A stretch of DNA of 34,471 bases, from assembly GCA_031287395.1 (NCBI GenBank), contig JAITTA010000180.1:1-34471 (forward strand). The letters are read 5' to 3'. Each line of letters opens with the position of its first letter. The stretch's first letter is position 1. Made by a program: the position numbers and the translations under genes. Origin of the DNA: Dysgonamonadaceae bacterium. GTDB lineage: Bacteria; Bacteroidota; Bacteroidia; Bacteroidales; Azobacteroidaceae. Shown here one piece after another: positions 16,267 through 24,976 of this stretch. The notes below the pieces were generated by a model that was not told the DNA's origin, made no database searches, and saw nothing but the letters and a program-made list of their open reading frames with translations.

Positions 16267-17820
16267 TTACAATGGCAGATTATCGTGTTTTTTTGCCGGA
16301 TTTGTCTGTTTCTTAGTCGACAACTGCTGCAACGCACGGATAACGCGGAAACGGGTATTTCTGGGTTCAATCACATCGTCGATATAACCGTATTTGGCTG
16401 CATTATAAGGATTTGCAAAAGTTTTTGTGTACTCCTCTTCTTTTTCTGACAGATAAGCGGCCGGGTCCGGAGCTTCTTTAGCTTCTTTGGCGTAAAGGAC
16501 TTCAACGGCGCCTGCGCCACCCATGACGGCGATCTCAGCCGTTGGCCAAGCATAGTTCATGTCACCGCGCAATTGTTTGCAACTCATTACAATATGTGCT
16601 CCTCCGTATGATTTACGCAGTGTAACGGTTACTTTAGGAACGGTTGCTTCTCCATAAGCATAAAGCAATTTAGCCCCGTGTACGATCACGCCGCCATACT
16701 CCTGACCTGTTCCGGGAAGGAATCCGGGAACGTCAACCAGAGTAACCAGAGGAATATTGAAGGCATCACAGAAACGTACGAAGCGGGCGGCTTTACGGGA
16801 CGCATTGATGTCCAACACTCCCGCCAGGCATCTGGGCTGGTTGGCAACAATACCGACTGTCTGGCCGTTAAAGCGGGCAAACCCGACGATAATATTCTGG
16901 GCGTAATCGGCATGTACTTCGAGGAATTCTCCATTGTCGATGATTGCACCTATGACTTCAAACATGTCGTATGGTTTATTCGGACTATCGGGAATAATAT
17001 CGTTCAATGCATCTTCCAGGCGGTCGATCGGATCGTCGGTTTTTCTGATGGGAACTTCTTCCAGGTTATTTTGAGGAATAAAACTTAGTAATTTGCGAAT
17101 CAAAGCAATGCCGTCTTCTCCGGTATCTACGGCGAAGTGGGTTACTCCCGAACGAGACGCATGTACTGTAGCGCCTCCCAGTTGTTCCTGGGTGACATCT
17201 TCTCCCGTAACGGTTTTTACCACTTTAGGTCCGGTTAGGAACATATAACTCATCCCTTTTACCATGATAGTAAAGTCGGTCAGGGCCGGAGAATACACTG
17301 CTCCACCGGCGCAAGGTCCGAAAATCCCGGAAATCTGGGGGACTACTCCTGAAGCTAGGATGTTACGTTGGAAGATTTCTGCATATCCGGCCAAAGCGTT
17401 AATCCCCTCCTGGATACGGGCGCCTCCGGAATCATTAATTCCGATAATGGGAGCTCCCATTTTCATAGCCTGATCCATTACTTTACAGATCTTCATAGCC
17501 ATTGTTTCCGATAAGGATCCTCCGATGACAGTAAAGTCCTGGGCAAAAATATATATCAAACGGCCTTCGATGGTTCCGTAACCGGTTACAACTCCATCGC
17601 CGAGATATTGTTTCTTCTCCATCCCGAAGTTGGTACAACGATGTTGTACAAACATATCCAGTTCTTCAAAACTACCTTCATCAACCAGCATCGTAATCCG
17701 TTCACGAGCGGTATATTTTCCTTGGGCGTGTTGTTTTTCGATAGCTGCTTCACCACCTCCCAATCGAGCTTTGTTCCGTAATTCAATAAGCTCTTTGACT
17801 TTTTCAAGTTGATTACTCAT
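16267..17820 (-). CDS. mmdA: Methylmalonyl-CoA decarboxylase carboxyltransferase (alpha) subunit
   Basis: A 517-residue acyl-CoA carboxyltransferase of the MmdA/PccB family, starting at MSNQLEKVKELIELR. The longer ATG at 17865 would run through the repeat element and add an unrelated peptide. The two crotonase-like halves are clear: GGSLSETMAMKICKVMDQA and NDSGGARIQEGINALAGYAEI in the N-half with an oxyanion-hole GPCAGGAVYSPALTDF, and FVRFCDAFNIPLVTLVDVPGF with GAHIVMSCKQLRGD in the C-half. It transfers the carboxyl group of methylmalonyl-CoA to carrier biotin, giving propionyl-CoA. It acts in the cytoplasm at the membrane complex. A propionyl-CoA carboxylase beta role is an alternative, but no biotin carboxylase gene is nearby and a Na+-pump beta subunit is. 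Confidence 0.93.
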   Translation of the reverse strand: MSNQLEKVKELIELRNKARLGGGEAAIEKQHAQGKYTARERITMLVDEGSFEELDMFVQHRCTNFGMEKKQYLGDGVVTGYGTIEGRLIYIFAQDFTVIGGSLSETMAMKICKVMDQAMKMGAPIIGINDSGGARIQEGINALAGYAEIFQRNILASGVVPQISGIFGPCAGGAVYSPALTDFTIMVKGMSYMFLTGPKVVKTVTGEDVTQEQLGGATVHASRSGVTHFAVDTGEDGIALIRKLLSFIPQNNLEEVPIRKTDDPIDRLEDALNDIIPDSPNKPYDMFEVIGAIIDNGEFLEVHADYAQNIIVGFARFNGQTVGIVANQPRCLAGVLDINASRKAARFVRFCDAFNIPLVTLVDVPGFLPGTGQEYGGVIVHGAKLLYAYGEATVPKVTVTLRKSYGGAHIVMSCKQLRGDMNYAWPTAEIAVMGGAGAVEVLYAKEAKEAPDPAAYLSEKEEEYTKTFANPYNAAKYGYIDDVIEPRNTRFRVIRALQQLSTKKQTNPAKKHDNLPL

Positions 17821-17832
17821 ATTTGTAAATTT

Positions 17833-17915
17833 AGGGAATTCCGGAGAGTCACAAGGGAGTTGCAAAAATAGAAAATACTATTCCTGTAAACTCCCTATGC
17901 CTCCCTGTAACTCTA
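17833..17915. repeat. Decamer palindrome element, copy 3
   Basis: The core 17865-17884 (AAAATAGAAAATACTATTCC) matches copy 2 at 17 of 20 positions and has the same orientation. The left arm has GGGAGTTGCA and a diverged GAGTCACA unit. The right arm has TGTAAACTCCC, TATGCCTCCC and TGTAACTCTA. It fills the gap between the epimerase gene and mmdA. Confidence 0.75.
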
Positions 17916-17922
17916 TTTTTAA

Positions 17923-18327
17923 TCATTTATGGTCACAAAATTCGGTTAACACACTACACGTGGATTTCGGATGCAGGAAAGCAATATTCAATCCTTCCGC
18001 ACCGGGTCGTGGAGCTTTGTCTATCAACTGAACTCCTTTGGAATCGGCTTCGGCCAATGCTTCAGCTACGTCCGGGACGGAGAATGCAATGTGGTGTATT
18101 CCCTCGCCTTTTTTTTCAATGAATTTTGCAATTGTGGATTCTTCGGAGGTTGGTTCCAACAATTCGATTTTTGTTTGTCCTACCTGAAAAAATGCGGTTT
18201 TTACTTTTTGATCTGTTACAACTTCGATGTTGTAACATTTTAGACCTAATACTTGCTCATAATAAGGGAGACATGCCTCGATGCTTTTCACGGCAATTCC
18301 CAAATGCTCAATATGAGAAATGTTCAT
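17923..18327 (-). CDS. mce: Methylmalonyl-CoA epimerase
   Basis: A 134-residue glyoxalase/VOC-fold protein. ISHIEHLGIAVKSIEACLPYYEQVLGL opens the first beta-alpha-beta-beta-beta module with a metal His, and GEGIHHIAFSVPDVAEAL opens the second with further His ligands; KTAFFQVGQTKIELLEP supplies the Glu ligand region. It interconverts (R)- and (S)-methylmalonyl-CoA, linking the B12-dependent mutase to the decarboxylase. The start chosen is the ATG at 18327; upstream in-frame codons up to 19203 lie antisense to the peptidase gene and are not part of the protein. First gene of the operon, with a TAACTTTG promoter box about 45 bases upstream. Confidence 0.94.
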   Translation of the reverse strand: MNISHIEHLGIAVKSIEACLPYYEQVLGLKCYNIEVVTDQKVKTAFFQVGQTKIELLEPTSEESTIAKFIEKKGEGIHHIAFSVPDVAEALAEADSKGVQLIDKAPRPGAEGLNIAFLHPKSTCSVLTEFCDHK

Positions 18328-18369
18328 ACGAATTAAGAATTTAGATTGTACAATTTTGAAATGAGGGTA

Positions 18370-18401
18370 CAAAGTTACTTTTCTTACATTGAATAAAGAA
18401 A
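18370..18401 (-). promoter_or_regulatory. Probable promoter of the mce-mmd operon
   Basis: The minus strand has TAACTTTG (18370-18377), a match to TAnnTTTG, with TTTC (18398-18401) 20 bases upstream. Transcription would start near 18363, about 35 bases before the mce ATG. The divergent 300-base region 18328-18627 holds this promoter and that of the M16 peptidase; I see no gene in it. Confidence 0.5.
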
Positions 18402-18570
18402 TTTTTCCGTAAATATTTTTTTTTGCAGATGTTAATTTAGAGATGTTATGGAATATTCCTGCCTTAGAAAATGAATTGAAGTTTTTGTATTCCAGGATAT
18501 AACATAAAATACGGAATTTATTTGTGATCAGAACGGAATAAAAACAAGTGAAATCTTCAGGAAAGAATAT

Positions 18571-18578
18571 TATCTTTG
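18571..18578 (+). promoter_or_regulatory. Probable -7 promoter box of the M16 peptidase gene
   Basis: TATCTTTG matches the Bacteroidetes TAnnTTTG box about 50 bases before the start codon. No good -33 element is present at 19-21 bases, so confidence is limited. Confidence 0.45.
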
Positions 18579-18627
18579 CGGCGGATACCGAAATATTAAA
18601 AATAATCTTCATAAAATCGGAAATATT

Positions 18628-19860
18628 TTGGAATATTATGAGACATATTGCTTTCCCGACGGCCTTAGAATGATTCATTTGCCATCTTCCAGTACGGTAA
18701 ATTACTGTGGTTTTGCAGTGAATGCCGGGACGCGTGACGAGCAACCGGAAGAATATGGTCTGGCTCATTTTGTAGAGCACATGCTTTTTAAAGGAACAGT
18801 CAAACGTAAATCCTGGCATATTCTCAACCGGATGGAAAATGTTGGGGGAGAACTGAATGCTTATACGACAAAAGAAGATACCTTTGTATATGCTTCCTGC
18901 CTTTCGGACGATGTGGAGAGGGCAATCGAACTTTTGTGTGATTTGGTTTGTAATTCCCGGTTTCCCGATAAGGAAATAGCAAAAGAAAAGGAAGTTGTTC
19001 TCGATGAAATCAATTCTTATAAGGATAATCCTTCGGAATTGATTTTCGATGATTTTGAGGATCTTTTGTTTGAAGGACATGGAATAGGTCATCATATTCT
19101 TGGAGAAAAAAAATCTTTGAAGAAATTTAACCGGAATAAGTGTCTCTCGTTTTTCAAGAGGCATTATAGACCGGATAACATGGTCTTCTTTTTTTACGGA
19201 CAAACGGGTTTCTCAAGAGTACTCAGGCTTTTGATGAGGTTTTGGAATGAAAGAAATGGAGAAAATGAAGGGAATGAAAGAAATGAGCGGGTTGTTCCTT
19301 CTGTTATTGAGACACGGCAAGTTGAAATAGATAAAAAATTGCATCAGGCTCATGTGATGATTGGCTCCAGGGCTTACGACCTTCACAGTGAAAAACGGAC
19401 AGGACTTTACCTGTTGAATAATATATTGGGAGGACATGGGATGAATAGCCGGTTGAATCTCAGTTTGCGGGAGAAGTACGGATTGGTTTATACTGTGGAG
19501 TCCGGAATAACTGCTTATTCCGATTCCGGATTGTTCAGTATTTATTTCGGTACGGACCCCAAATCAAAAGAAAAATGTATCGGGATTGCCATGCGGGAAA
19601 TCAATCGTTTATGTAATGAGAAATTGAAACCTTTACAATTGACCGCAGCAAAGAAACAACTGAAAGGGCAGTTGGGTATAGCATCCGATAATGGTGAAAA
19701 TCGTGCTCTGGGAATGGGGAAAAATTTTTTGCACCTCAATCAATACGATAACCTGCAACGAATTTACGAAAAAATAGATAATGTCACTTCCGAAGAATTA
19801 ATGGAGACTGCGAATGAAATATTAAATGAGAAAAATTTATTCAGGCTGGTGTATGTCTGA
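18628..19860 (+). CDS. M16-family zinc peptidase (insulinase/processing-peptidase type)
   Basis: A 410-residue protease with the inverted zinc motif HxxEH as H47-F-V-E50-H51 (GLAHFVEHMLFKGT). The distal Glu ligand lies in EKEVVLDEINSYKDNP. The second, inactive-type M16 half contains GGHGMNSRLNLSLREKYGLVYTVES, the usual Arg/Tyr substrate-clamp region. It has no signal peptide, so it is a cytoplasmic peptidase, presumably clearing peptides. The only initiator that fits the conserved N-terminus (YCFPDGLRMIHLPS) is TTG at 18628; there is no in-frame ATG just upstream. It is transcribed away from mce and lies 38 bases before the C69 dipeptidase gene. Confidence 0.9.
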   Translation: MEYYETYCFPDGLRMIHLPSSSTVNYCGFAVNAGTRDEQPEEYGLAHFVEHMLFKGTVKRKSWHILNRMENVGGELNAYTTKEDTFVYASCLSDDVERAIELLCDLVCNSRFPDKEIAKEKEVVLDEINSYKDNPSELIFDDFEDLLFEGHGIGHHILGEKKSLKKFNRNKCLSFFKRHYRPDNMVFFFYGQTGFSRVLRLLMRFWNERNGENEGNERNERVVPSVIETRQVEIDKKLHQAHVMIGSRAYDLHSEKRTGLYLLNNILGGHGMNSRLNLSLREKYGLVYTVESGITAYSDSGLFSIYFGTDPKSKEKCIGIAMREINRLCNEKLKPLQLTAAKKQLKGQLGIASDNGENRALGMGKNFLHLNQYDNLQRIYEKIDNVTSEELMETANEILNEKNLFRLVYV

Positions 19861-19871
19861 AAATTTTGTTT

Positions 19872-19879
19872 TATCTTTG
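19872..19879 (+). promoter_or_regulatory. Possible -7 promoter box before the C69 dipeptidase gene
   Basis: TATCTTTG lies 20 bases before the ATG and just after the M16 peptidase stop. It would allow independent transcription with a very short leader. No convincing -33 element. Confidence 0.38.
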
Positions 19880-19898
19880 AAATTCAAAAATTTGTATT

Positions 19899-21554
19899 AT
19901 GAAGAAAAGTATTATTATTTGTTTATTTACTTTATTATTTACCACACCCGTTTTTGCTTGTACTAACCTGCTTGTTGGGAGAGGAGCCTCTGTCGACGGT
20001 TCTACAATGGTCACCTATTCGGCGGATTCCTATTCTCTTTTTGGAGAACTGTATCACTGGCCTGCTGCAACTTATCCGGAAAATACTTTGTTGGATGTTT
20101 ATGAATGGGATACCGGAAAATATCTGGGAAAAATACCACAGGTAAGGCAAACTTACAATGTCATCGGGAATATGAACGAATACCAGCTTTGTATAGGAGA
20201 GACTACTTTCACCGGACGGAAAGAACTAATTGATACTACCGGGATTATAGATTACGGTAGCCTGATTTATATTACTCTCCAACGTGCAAAGACTGCTCGT
20301 GAAGCCATCAGGATAATGGCTGAGTTGGTAAAGGAACATGGATATTATAGTAGCGGAGAGTCGTTCTCGATTGTGGATAAGAATGAAGTCTGGATTATGG
20401 AAATGATTGGGAAAGGAGTCGGTAACAAAGGCGCCGTATGGGTGGCCGTACGCATTCCTGATGATTGTATTGCCGCGCATGCCAATCAATCGCGAATCCA
20501 TCAGTTCCCATTGAACGATAAAGAAAATTGTGTCTATTCTCCGGATGTTATTTCTTTTGCCCGTGAAAAAGGTTATTTCAAAGGAAAAGAAACGGATTTT
20601 AGTTTCTCCAAAGCGTATAACCCGTTGGATTTCGGAGGTCTGCGTTATTGTGAGGCCCGCGTTTGGAGCTATTACAATACTTATAATAAGGATGCCGGAA
20701 AATGGATCGATTACGTTTTGGGAAAAGACCCGAAACCGATGCCTTTGTATGTAAAACCCGATCGTAAGCTTAGTGCCAAGGATCTGATGAATATGATGCG
20801 CGACCATTATGAAGGAACTCCGTTGGATCCGACTAAGGATATAGGAGCCGGTCCTTTTCACTCTCCTTATCGTTTTTCTCCTCTGCAGTGGCAATTGGAT
20901 AGTGTGGATTATTGTTTCGAACGTCCGATTTCGACTCAGCAGACCGGTTTTACCTTTGTGGGACAGATGCGTAATTACCTGCCGGATGAAGTGGGGGGCG
21001 TATTCTGGTTTGGGGTCGACGATGCGATGTTTACGGTTTATACGCCCATGTATGCTTCGATGACACAAACCCCGGAATGTTACCGTGTGGGAAATGGCGA
21101 TTTCAATCATTTCTCTTGGACTTCGGCTTTCTGGATTCATAACTGGGTTGCTAATATGGCTTATAATCGTTATGATCAGGTGATTCTGGATACGAAGCCT
21201 TTACAGGATAAGCTTGAAAACGGATTTGTTGACATGCAACCATTAATTGAACAAAAAGCAACCGAACTCGTTAAAAAAGATAGAAAGGAAGCTTTGAATT
21301 TCCTGACTGATTATAGTATCTCACAAGCTCAGAAAGCAACTTCCAAATGGAAATCTTTAGGAGAGTATCTGATTGTAAAATACATGGATGGATGCGTTAA
21401 AAAAGAGAAAGACGGGAAACTGATCACCAATGAATACGGACATTCTCAATATCCGAACCGGCCCAAGATGGATCCCGGATTTTACCGCAAAGTTGTGACG
21501 GAAACAGGAGATTGGTTGAAAGTCAAAGAAGTCCCGAAAGAATATTTAGAATAG
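19899..21554 (+). CDS. C69-family dipeptidase (PepD-like), secreted
   Basis: A 551-residue N-terminal-nucleophile hydrolase. A signal peptide (MKKSIIICLF to VFA, residues 1-20) is followed by Cys21 in CTNLLVGRGASVDGSTMVTYSAD, the conserved start of C69 peptidases in which the exposed Cys is the nucleophile. Downstream family segments include FSIVDKNEVWIMEMIGKG, AHANQSRIHQFPL and GGVFWFGVDDAMFTVYTPMY. It should cleave dipeptides in the periplasm. Cys21 is not likely to be lipidated, because Phe at the position two before it does not fit a lipobox. The gene stands between the M16 peptidase and the broken phosphohexomutase, and the pairing of two peptidases hints at peptide scavenging. Confidence 0.9.
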   Translation: MKKSIIICLFTLLFTTPVFACTNLLVGRGASVDGSTMVTYSADSYSLFGELYHWPAATYPENTLLDVYEWDTGKYLGKIPQVRQTYNVIGNMNEYQLCIGETTFTGRKELIDTTGIIDYGSLIYITLQRAKTAREAIRIMAELVKEHGYYSSGESFSIVDKNEVWIMEMIGKGVGNKGAVWVAVRIPDDCIAAHANQSRIHQFPLNDKENCVYSPDVISFAREKGYFKGKETDFSFSKAYNPLDFGGLRYCEARVWSYYNTYNKDAGKWIDYVLGKDPKPMPLYVKPDRKLSAKDLMNMMRDHYEGTPLDPTKDIGAGPFHSPYRFSPLQWQLDSVDYCFERPISTQQTGFTFVGQMRNYLPDEVGGVFWFGVDDAMFTVYTPMYASMTQTPECYRVGNGDFNHFSWTSAFWIHNWVANMAYNRYDQVILDTKPLQDKLENGFVDMQPLIEQKATELVKKDRKEALNFLTDYSISQAQKATSKWKSLGEYLIVKYMDGCVKKEKDGKLITNEYGHSQYPNRPKMDPGFYRKVVTETGDWLKVKEVPKEYLE

Positions 21555-21574
21555 GATGAAATAAATAGACCGAT

Positions 21575-23326
21575 ATGATGCAAGACGAAATTTTATTGAG
21601 ACAAGTAACAGGCAAAGCTCAATCTTGGCTGACAAAGGATTATGACGAACAAACCCGGAAAGAAGTACAACAATTGCTTGACAAAGAGGATAAAACCGAT
21701 TTGATTGAAGCTTTCTACAAAGATTTGGAGTTTGGAACCGGTGGTCTCCGGGGTATTATGGGAGTAGGTACAAACAGAATGAACATTTATACTGTGGGAG
21801 CTGCTACTCAGGGTTTGGCGAATTATTTGAAGAAAGAATTTGCCAATCTGCCTCAGATTAAGGTGGTGATTGGTCATGATTGCCGTAACAATAGCCGGAA
21901 ATTTGCGGAAATATCGGCGGATATCTTTTCTGCAAATGGAATCAAAGCGTATTTGTTCCCGGATTTGCGTCCGACTCCGGAAGTCAGTTACGCTATCCGG
22001 AAATTGAGTTGCCAGAGTGGTATTATCCTGACGGCATCTCACAACCCGAAAGAGTATAATGGATACAAGGCTTATTGGGATGACGGGGCGCAGGTAGTTG
22101 CTCCGCACGACCGGAATATTATTGCCGAAGTGAATCATATAGTTTCTGCTTCTGATATTAATTTCAAAGGAAATCCGGCATTGATTGAAATCCTCGATGA
22201 GAAAACGGATGAGATGTTTATCAATGATTTGTTGAAAATATCCCTTTCTCCGGAATCCATCAAACGCCATAACGATATGAAAATCGTTTATACTCCGATT
22301 CACGGGACGGGAGGACAATTGATTCCTGCGGCATTGAGCGCCATGGGATTTACCAATATTATTCATGTTCCCGAACAGGATCTGGTCAGCGGAGATTTTC
22401 CGACAGTCGTATCTCCTAATCCCGAAGAACCTGCTGCTCTTGAGATGGCTATCAAACGTGCGGAGGAAACGGGTGCGGACCTGGTGATGGCTTCGGATCC
22501 CGATGCCGATCGCGTAGGAATTGCCGTCCGTAACGACCAAGGAGAATTTGTCCTGGTCAATGGGAATCAGACTCTGTTGATTCTGTTCCACTATTTGATT
22601 ACCCGTTGGAGAGAGCTTGGAAAACTGACCGGAAAAGAATATATTGTCAAAACCATTGTCTCTTCGGAACTGGTGAAATCCATTGCCGTAAAGAACAAAG
22701 TCAAGATGTATGATTGTTATACGGGATTTAAGTGGATTGCTACGGTGATGCGCGAAAATGAAGGTAAAAGACAATACATCGGGGGAGGAGAGGAAAGTTA
22801 CGGTTTCCTCGCCGAAGATTTTGTCCGGGATAAAGATGCCGTTTCTGCCTGCATGTTATTAGCCGAAATTGCGGCATGGGCTAAGGATAACGAAAAAACC
22901 TTATTCCAATTATTACAGGATATCTATCTGGAATATGGTTTCTCTAAAGAAAAAGGAATTTCCGTAGTGCGTAAGGGAAAGTCCGGAGCTGAATAAATTG
23001 AAGCCATGATGAAAAACTTCCGTGAAAATCCGATGAAAGAAATTGCCGGTTCGAAAGTTGTTTTCATTAAGGATTTTGTGAAATTGGTCGGTTATGATTT
23101 GGTCGAAAATGAACAATTGACACTCGATATGCCGACAACTTCCAATGTCCTCCAGTATTTTACGGAAGACAATACTAAAGTCTCTGTTCGTCCTTCGGGA
23201 ACAGAACCCAAAATCAAGTTTTATATCGAAGTACAGATTCCTGTTAAAACACGGGAAGAATTAGAAATGGCGGAAGCGGCTGCCGAAGAAAAAGTAAATG
23301 ATGTCCGCAAAACTTTGGGGATCTGA
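21575..23326 (+). pseudogene. Phosphoglucomutase/phosphomannomutase interrupted by an in-frame TAA
   Basis: The frame encodes an alpha-D-phosphohexomutase of about 583 codons. The first 473 carry the phosphoserine loop TASHNP (Ser155), the metal loop DPDADR (308-313) and the sugar loop GGGEESYG (403-410). Codon 474 is TAA (22994-22996). The same frame continues at once through IEAMMKNFRENP to the phosphate-binding loop RPSGTEPKIKFY in the last 106-residue stretch (ATG at 23006). From family memory the stop replaces a Glu codon (KSGAEEI-like), so one G-to-T change, GAA to TAA, explains it. The truncated product would lack domain 4, which binds the substrate phosphate, and should be inactive alone. 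Alternatives are a sequencing error, read-through, or reinitiation at 23006 giving two chains. It starts 20 bases after the C69 gene. Confidence 0.88.
22994..22996 (+). other. In-frame ochre codon inside the phosphohexomutase gene
   Basis: TAA stands between AAG TCC GGA GCT GAA and ATT GAA GCC ATG ATG in an otherwise uninterrupted frame. There is no frameshift: the reading frame is the same on both sides. Confidence 0.9.
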
Positions 23327-23374
23327 TGCAATAATTTTATCCTCATCCGGTATTCAACATTGTGAAAATGGATA

Positions 23375-24052
23375 ATGATGCAAGACAAATTCAACGGTTT
23401 TACTCCTGAGACATTTCAGTTTTTCAAAGATCTGGGGGAAAATAATTGTAAGCCCTGGTTCGATGAACACAAATACATCTATGAACTGGAATTGTTGCAA
23501 CCACTAAAAGCATTGGTGGTTGCAATGACTCCGGCAATGTATGAAATAGATAGCCAGATTGATTTCCGGCCTACCCGGGTGTTGTCCCGTATTTACCGGG
23601 ATATTCGTTTCTCTTACGATAAAACACCTTATAAAACCCATATGTGGATTACTTACCAGAGGATGGTTCCGGAATGGCAGAATTTCCCCGCTTTTTTTAT
23701 GGAAATCTCTGCCGAGGGTTATCATTATGGGATGGGTTTGTATGGTTCTAAAAAGAAGATCATGGATGATATGCGGGAACGTGTGGAATATCAGCCTGAA
23801 CATTTCAGAGAGATGACGGAAGCTCTGATTGCAAAATACGGCTATGTTCTTGATGGAGAACAGTATAAGCGTCCTTTGAAAAATGACCTGCCGGAATATT
23901 TCCAACCTTGGGTACAGCGTAAAAGCGTGTACGTACACAAAATGAAACCGGTCGGAAAAGAACTGTTTGATTCCGGTTTTGCGGAATATCTGGCGTCGGA
24001 ATTTGCTCTGACGAAAGAGCTTTATGATTTCTTTGTCGATGTTTGCGAATGA
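23375..24052 (+). CDS. DUF2461 domain-containing protein
   Basis: A 225-residue protein matching the DUF2461/TIGR02453 family: FTPETFQFFKDLGENNCKPWFDEHKYIYE at the N-terminus, RPTRVLSRIYRDIRFSYDKTPYKTHMWI near residue 64 and AEGYHYGMGLYGSKKKIMDDMRE near 110 are the typical conserved blocks. No catalytic function is established for the family, to my knowledge. No signal peptide, so cytoplasmic. Two adjacent ATGs (23375 and 23378) could start it. Its last 29 bases overlap the AraC-type regulator gene, suggesting co-transcription. Confidence 0.88.
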   Translation: MMQDKFNGFTPETFQFFKDLGENNCKPWFDEHKYIYELELLQPLKALVVAMTPAMYEIDSQIDFRPTRVLSRIYRDIRFSYDKTPYKTHMWITYQRMVPEWQNFPAFFMEISAEGYHYGMGLYGSKKKIMDDMRERVEYQPEHFREMTEALIAKYGYVLDGEQYKRPLKNDLPEYFQPWVQRKSVYVHKMKPVGKELFDSGFAEYLASEFALTKELYDFFVDVCE

Positions 24053-24872
24053 TTTTTTTATTGCATTTATAGAAAAAGACAAGGACATCCTGCAGTCATT
24101 GGCAAGTCCCCATAGGAATTACGGCAATGAACTGTTTCTTCCGATATCCGGTCATATGATCCGGAATTGTAATTTTAATAATATCCGGTTGAATAGTAAA
24201 GATATACATCTTTCATTGTCCCGGCAAATTAGTTTTGTATCCGGATTTTCCCAAGATGTAAAGGGTTATTATTGTTGTTTCGGTGATGCCTTTATGGCAG
24301 AAATACACCTGAAGGAGAATCTTGAGAATGACCTGGAATTTATTGCCAGTTTTCTGTTTCACTATCCCCTGCGACTGGATGATGCTGTTTTTAAACGTAT
24401 CGGATATCTCTTTGAGATTTTGTTGGGACTGAATAATATTTCCGAACAGGATAAATCTTTGATACAGATTTATCTGATTGCCATCATCTATGAGATAAAA
24501 AAAATGATGATCGAATCCGGTCTGGATTTCTATCCCTCCAAAGCATTCCTGATTACGAAAAAATACAACGATTTATTAGCTGCCAATGTAAGTAAAGAAC
24601 GATCTGTCGAGTTTTATGCCGGGCAACTGGGTATCAGTCCGAATCATCTGAATAAATCGGTCAAAGCCGTTACCGGTCGAACGGCAATTACAATCCTCAA
24701 CGAAATGAACTTGCAGGAAGCCAAAATGCAATTGAAATACACCAATCTGAGTGTCGGAGAAATCGCTTTTCAGCTTGGTTTTGAAGATTTATCGTATTTC
24801 AGCCGGTTTTTTAAAAAAGCGACCGGACTGAGTCCTTTGGAATACCGTAAAGTGCCGCCTGTTCGGATATGA
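24024..24872 (+). CDS. AraC-family transcriptional regulator
   Basis: A 282-residue protein. The C-terminal 100 residues form the double helix-turn-helix of AraC/XylS proteins: SVEFYAGQLGISPNHLNKSVKAV for the first HTH, and LSVGEIAFQLGFEDLSYFSRFFKKATGLSPLEYRK for the second. The N-terminal 170 residues are a cupin-like sensor of the Bacteroidetes type (LPISGHMIRNCNFNNIRLNSKDIHL). The start at 24024 overlaps the DUF2461 gene and has a purine-rich stretch (GACGAAAGAG) just upstream; ATG at 24039 is an alternative. A small hairpin follows the stop. The regulated genes are not evident. DNA-binding assignment is firm. Confidence 0.9.
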   Translation: MISLSMFANDFFIAFIEKDKDILQSLASPHRNYGNELFLPISGHMIRNCNFNNIRLNSKDIHLSLSRQISFVSGFSQDVKGYYCCFGDAFMAEIHLKENLENDLEFIASFLFHYPLRLDDAVFKRIGYLFEILLGLNNISEQDKSLIQIYLIAIIYEIKKMMIESGLDFYPSKAFLITKKYNDLLAANVSKERSVEFYAGQLGISPNHLNKSVKAVTGRTAITILNEMNLQEAKMQLKYTNLSVGEIAFQLGFEDLSYFSRFFKKATGLSPLEYRKVPPVRI

Positions 24873-24892
24873 ACGGAGTTCAGTTACTCCGT
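24872..24892 (+). terminator. Short terminator-like hairpin after the AraC regulator
   Basis: Arms AACGGAGT and ACTCCGTT surround a 5-base loop and begin at the stop codon. Only a weak T-rich tail follows, so termination may be partial. Confidence 0.45.
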
Positions 24893-24918
24893 TTCTCCGA
24901 ACCAAAGCTTTACTTCAA

Positions 24919-24950
24919 TTTGCTATATTGGAACTAAAATTGTAAATTTG
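24919..24950 (+). promoter_or_regulatory. Promoter of the DUF2027-Smr gene
   Basis: TTTG (24919-24922), a 20-base spacer and TAAATTTG (24943-24950) form an exact match to the Bacteroidetes -33/-7 consensus. Transcription would start near 24957, about 20 bases before the ATG. Confidence 0.65.
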
Positions 24951-24976
24951 TAGTAATTTCAGTATTATAATGACAA

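Noticed and set aside
18328..19203. Upstream in-frame extension of the epimerase on the minus strand to a 426-residue frame
   Set aside because: The extra part lies opposite the M16 peptidase gene, has no domain and is Phe/Ile/Lys-rich shadow sequence; the ATG at 18327 gives the family's normal length.
19959..19963. Cys21 of the C69 peptidase considered as a lipoprotein acylation site
   Set aside because: Phe two residues before the Cys does not fit a lipobox, and C69 enzymes use this Cys as the N-terminal nucleophile.
20226..21140. 304-residue minus-strand open frame
   Set aside because: It is antisense to the C69 dipeptidase gene, which has a signal peptide and family motifs; the antisense frame has none.
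21593..22774. 393-residue minus-strand open frame
   Set aside because: It is antisense to the phosphohexomutase gene and shows no domain; the plus strand is clearly coding.
22994..22996. Stop-codon reassignment as the explanation for the TAA in the phosphohexomutase gene
   Set aside because: Other genes in the window end with TAA, TAG and TGA at normal family lengths, so the standard code applies.
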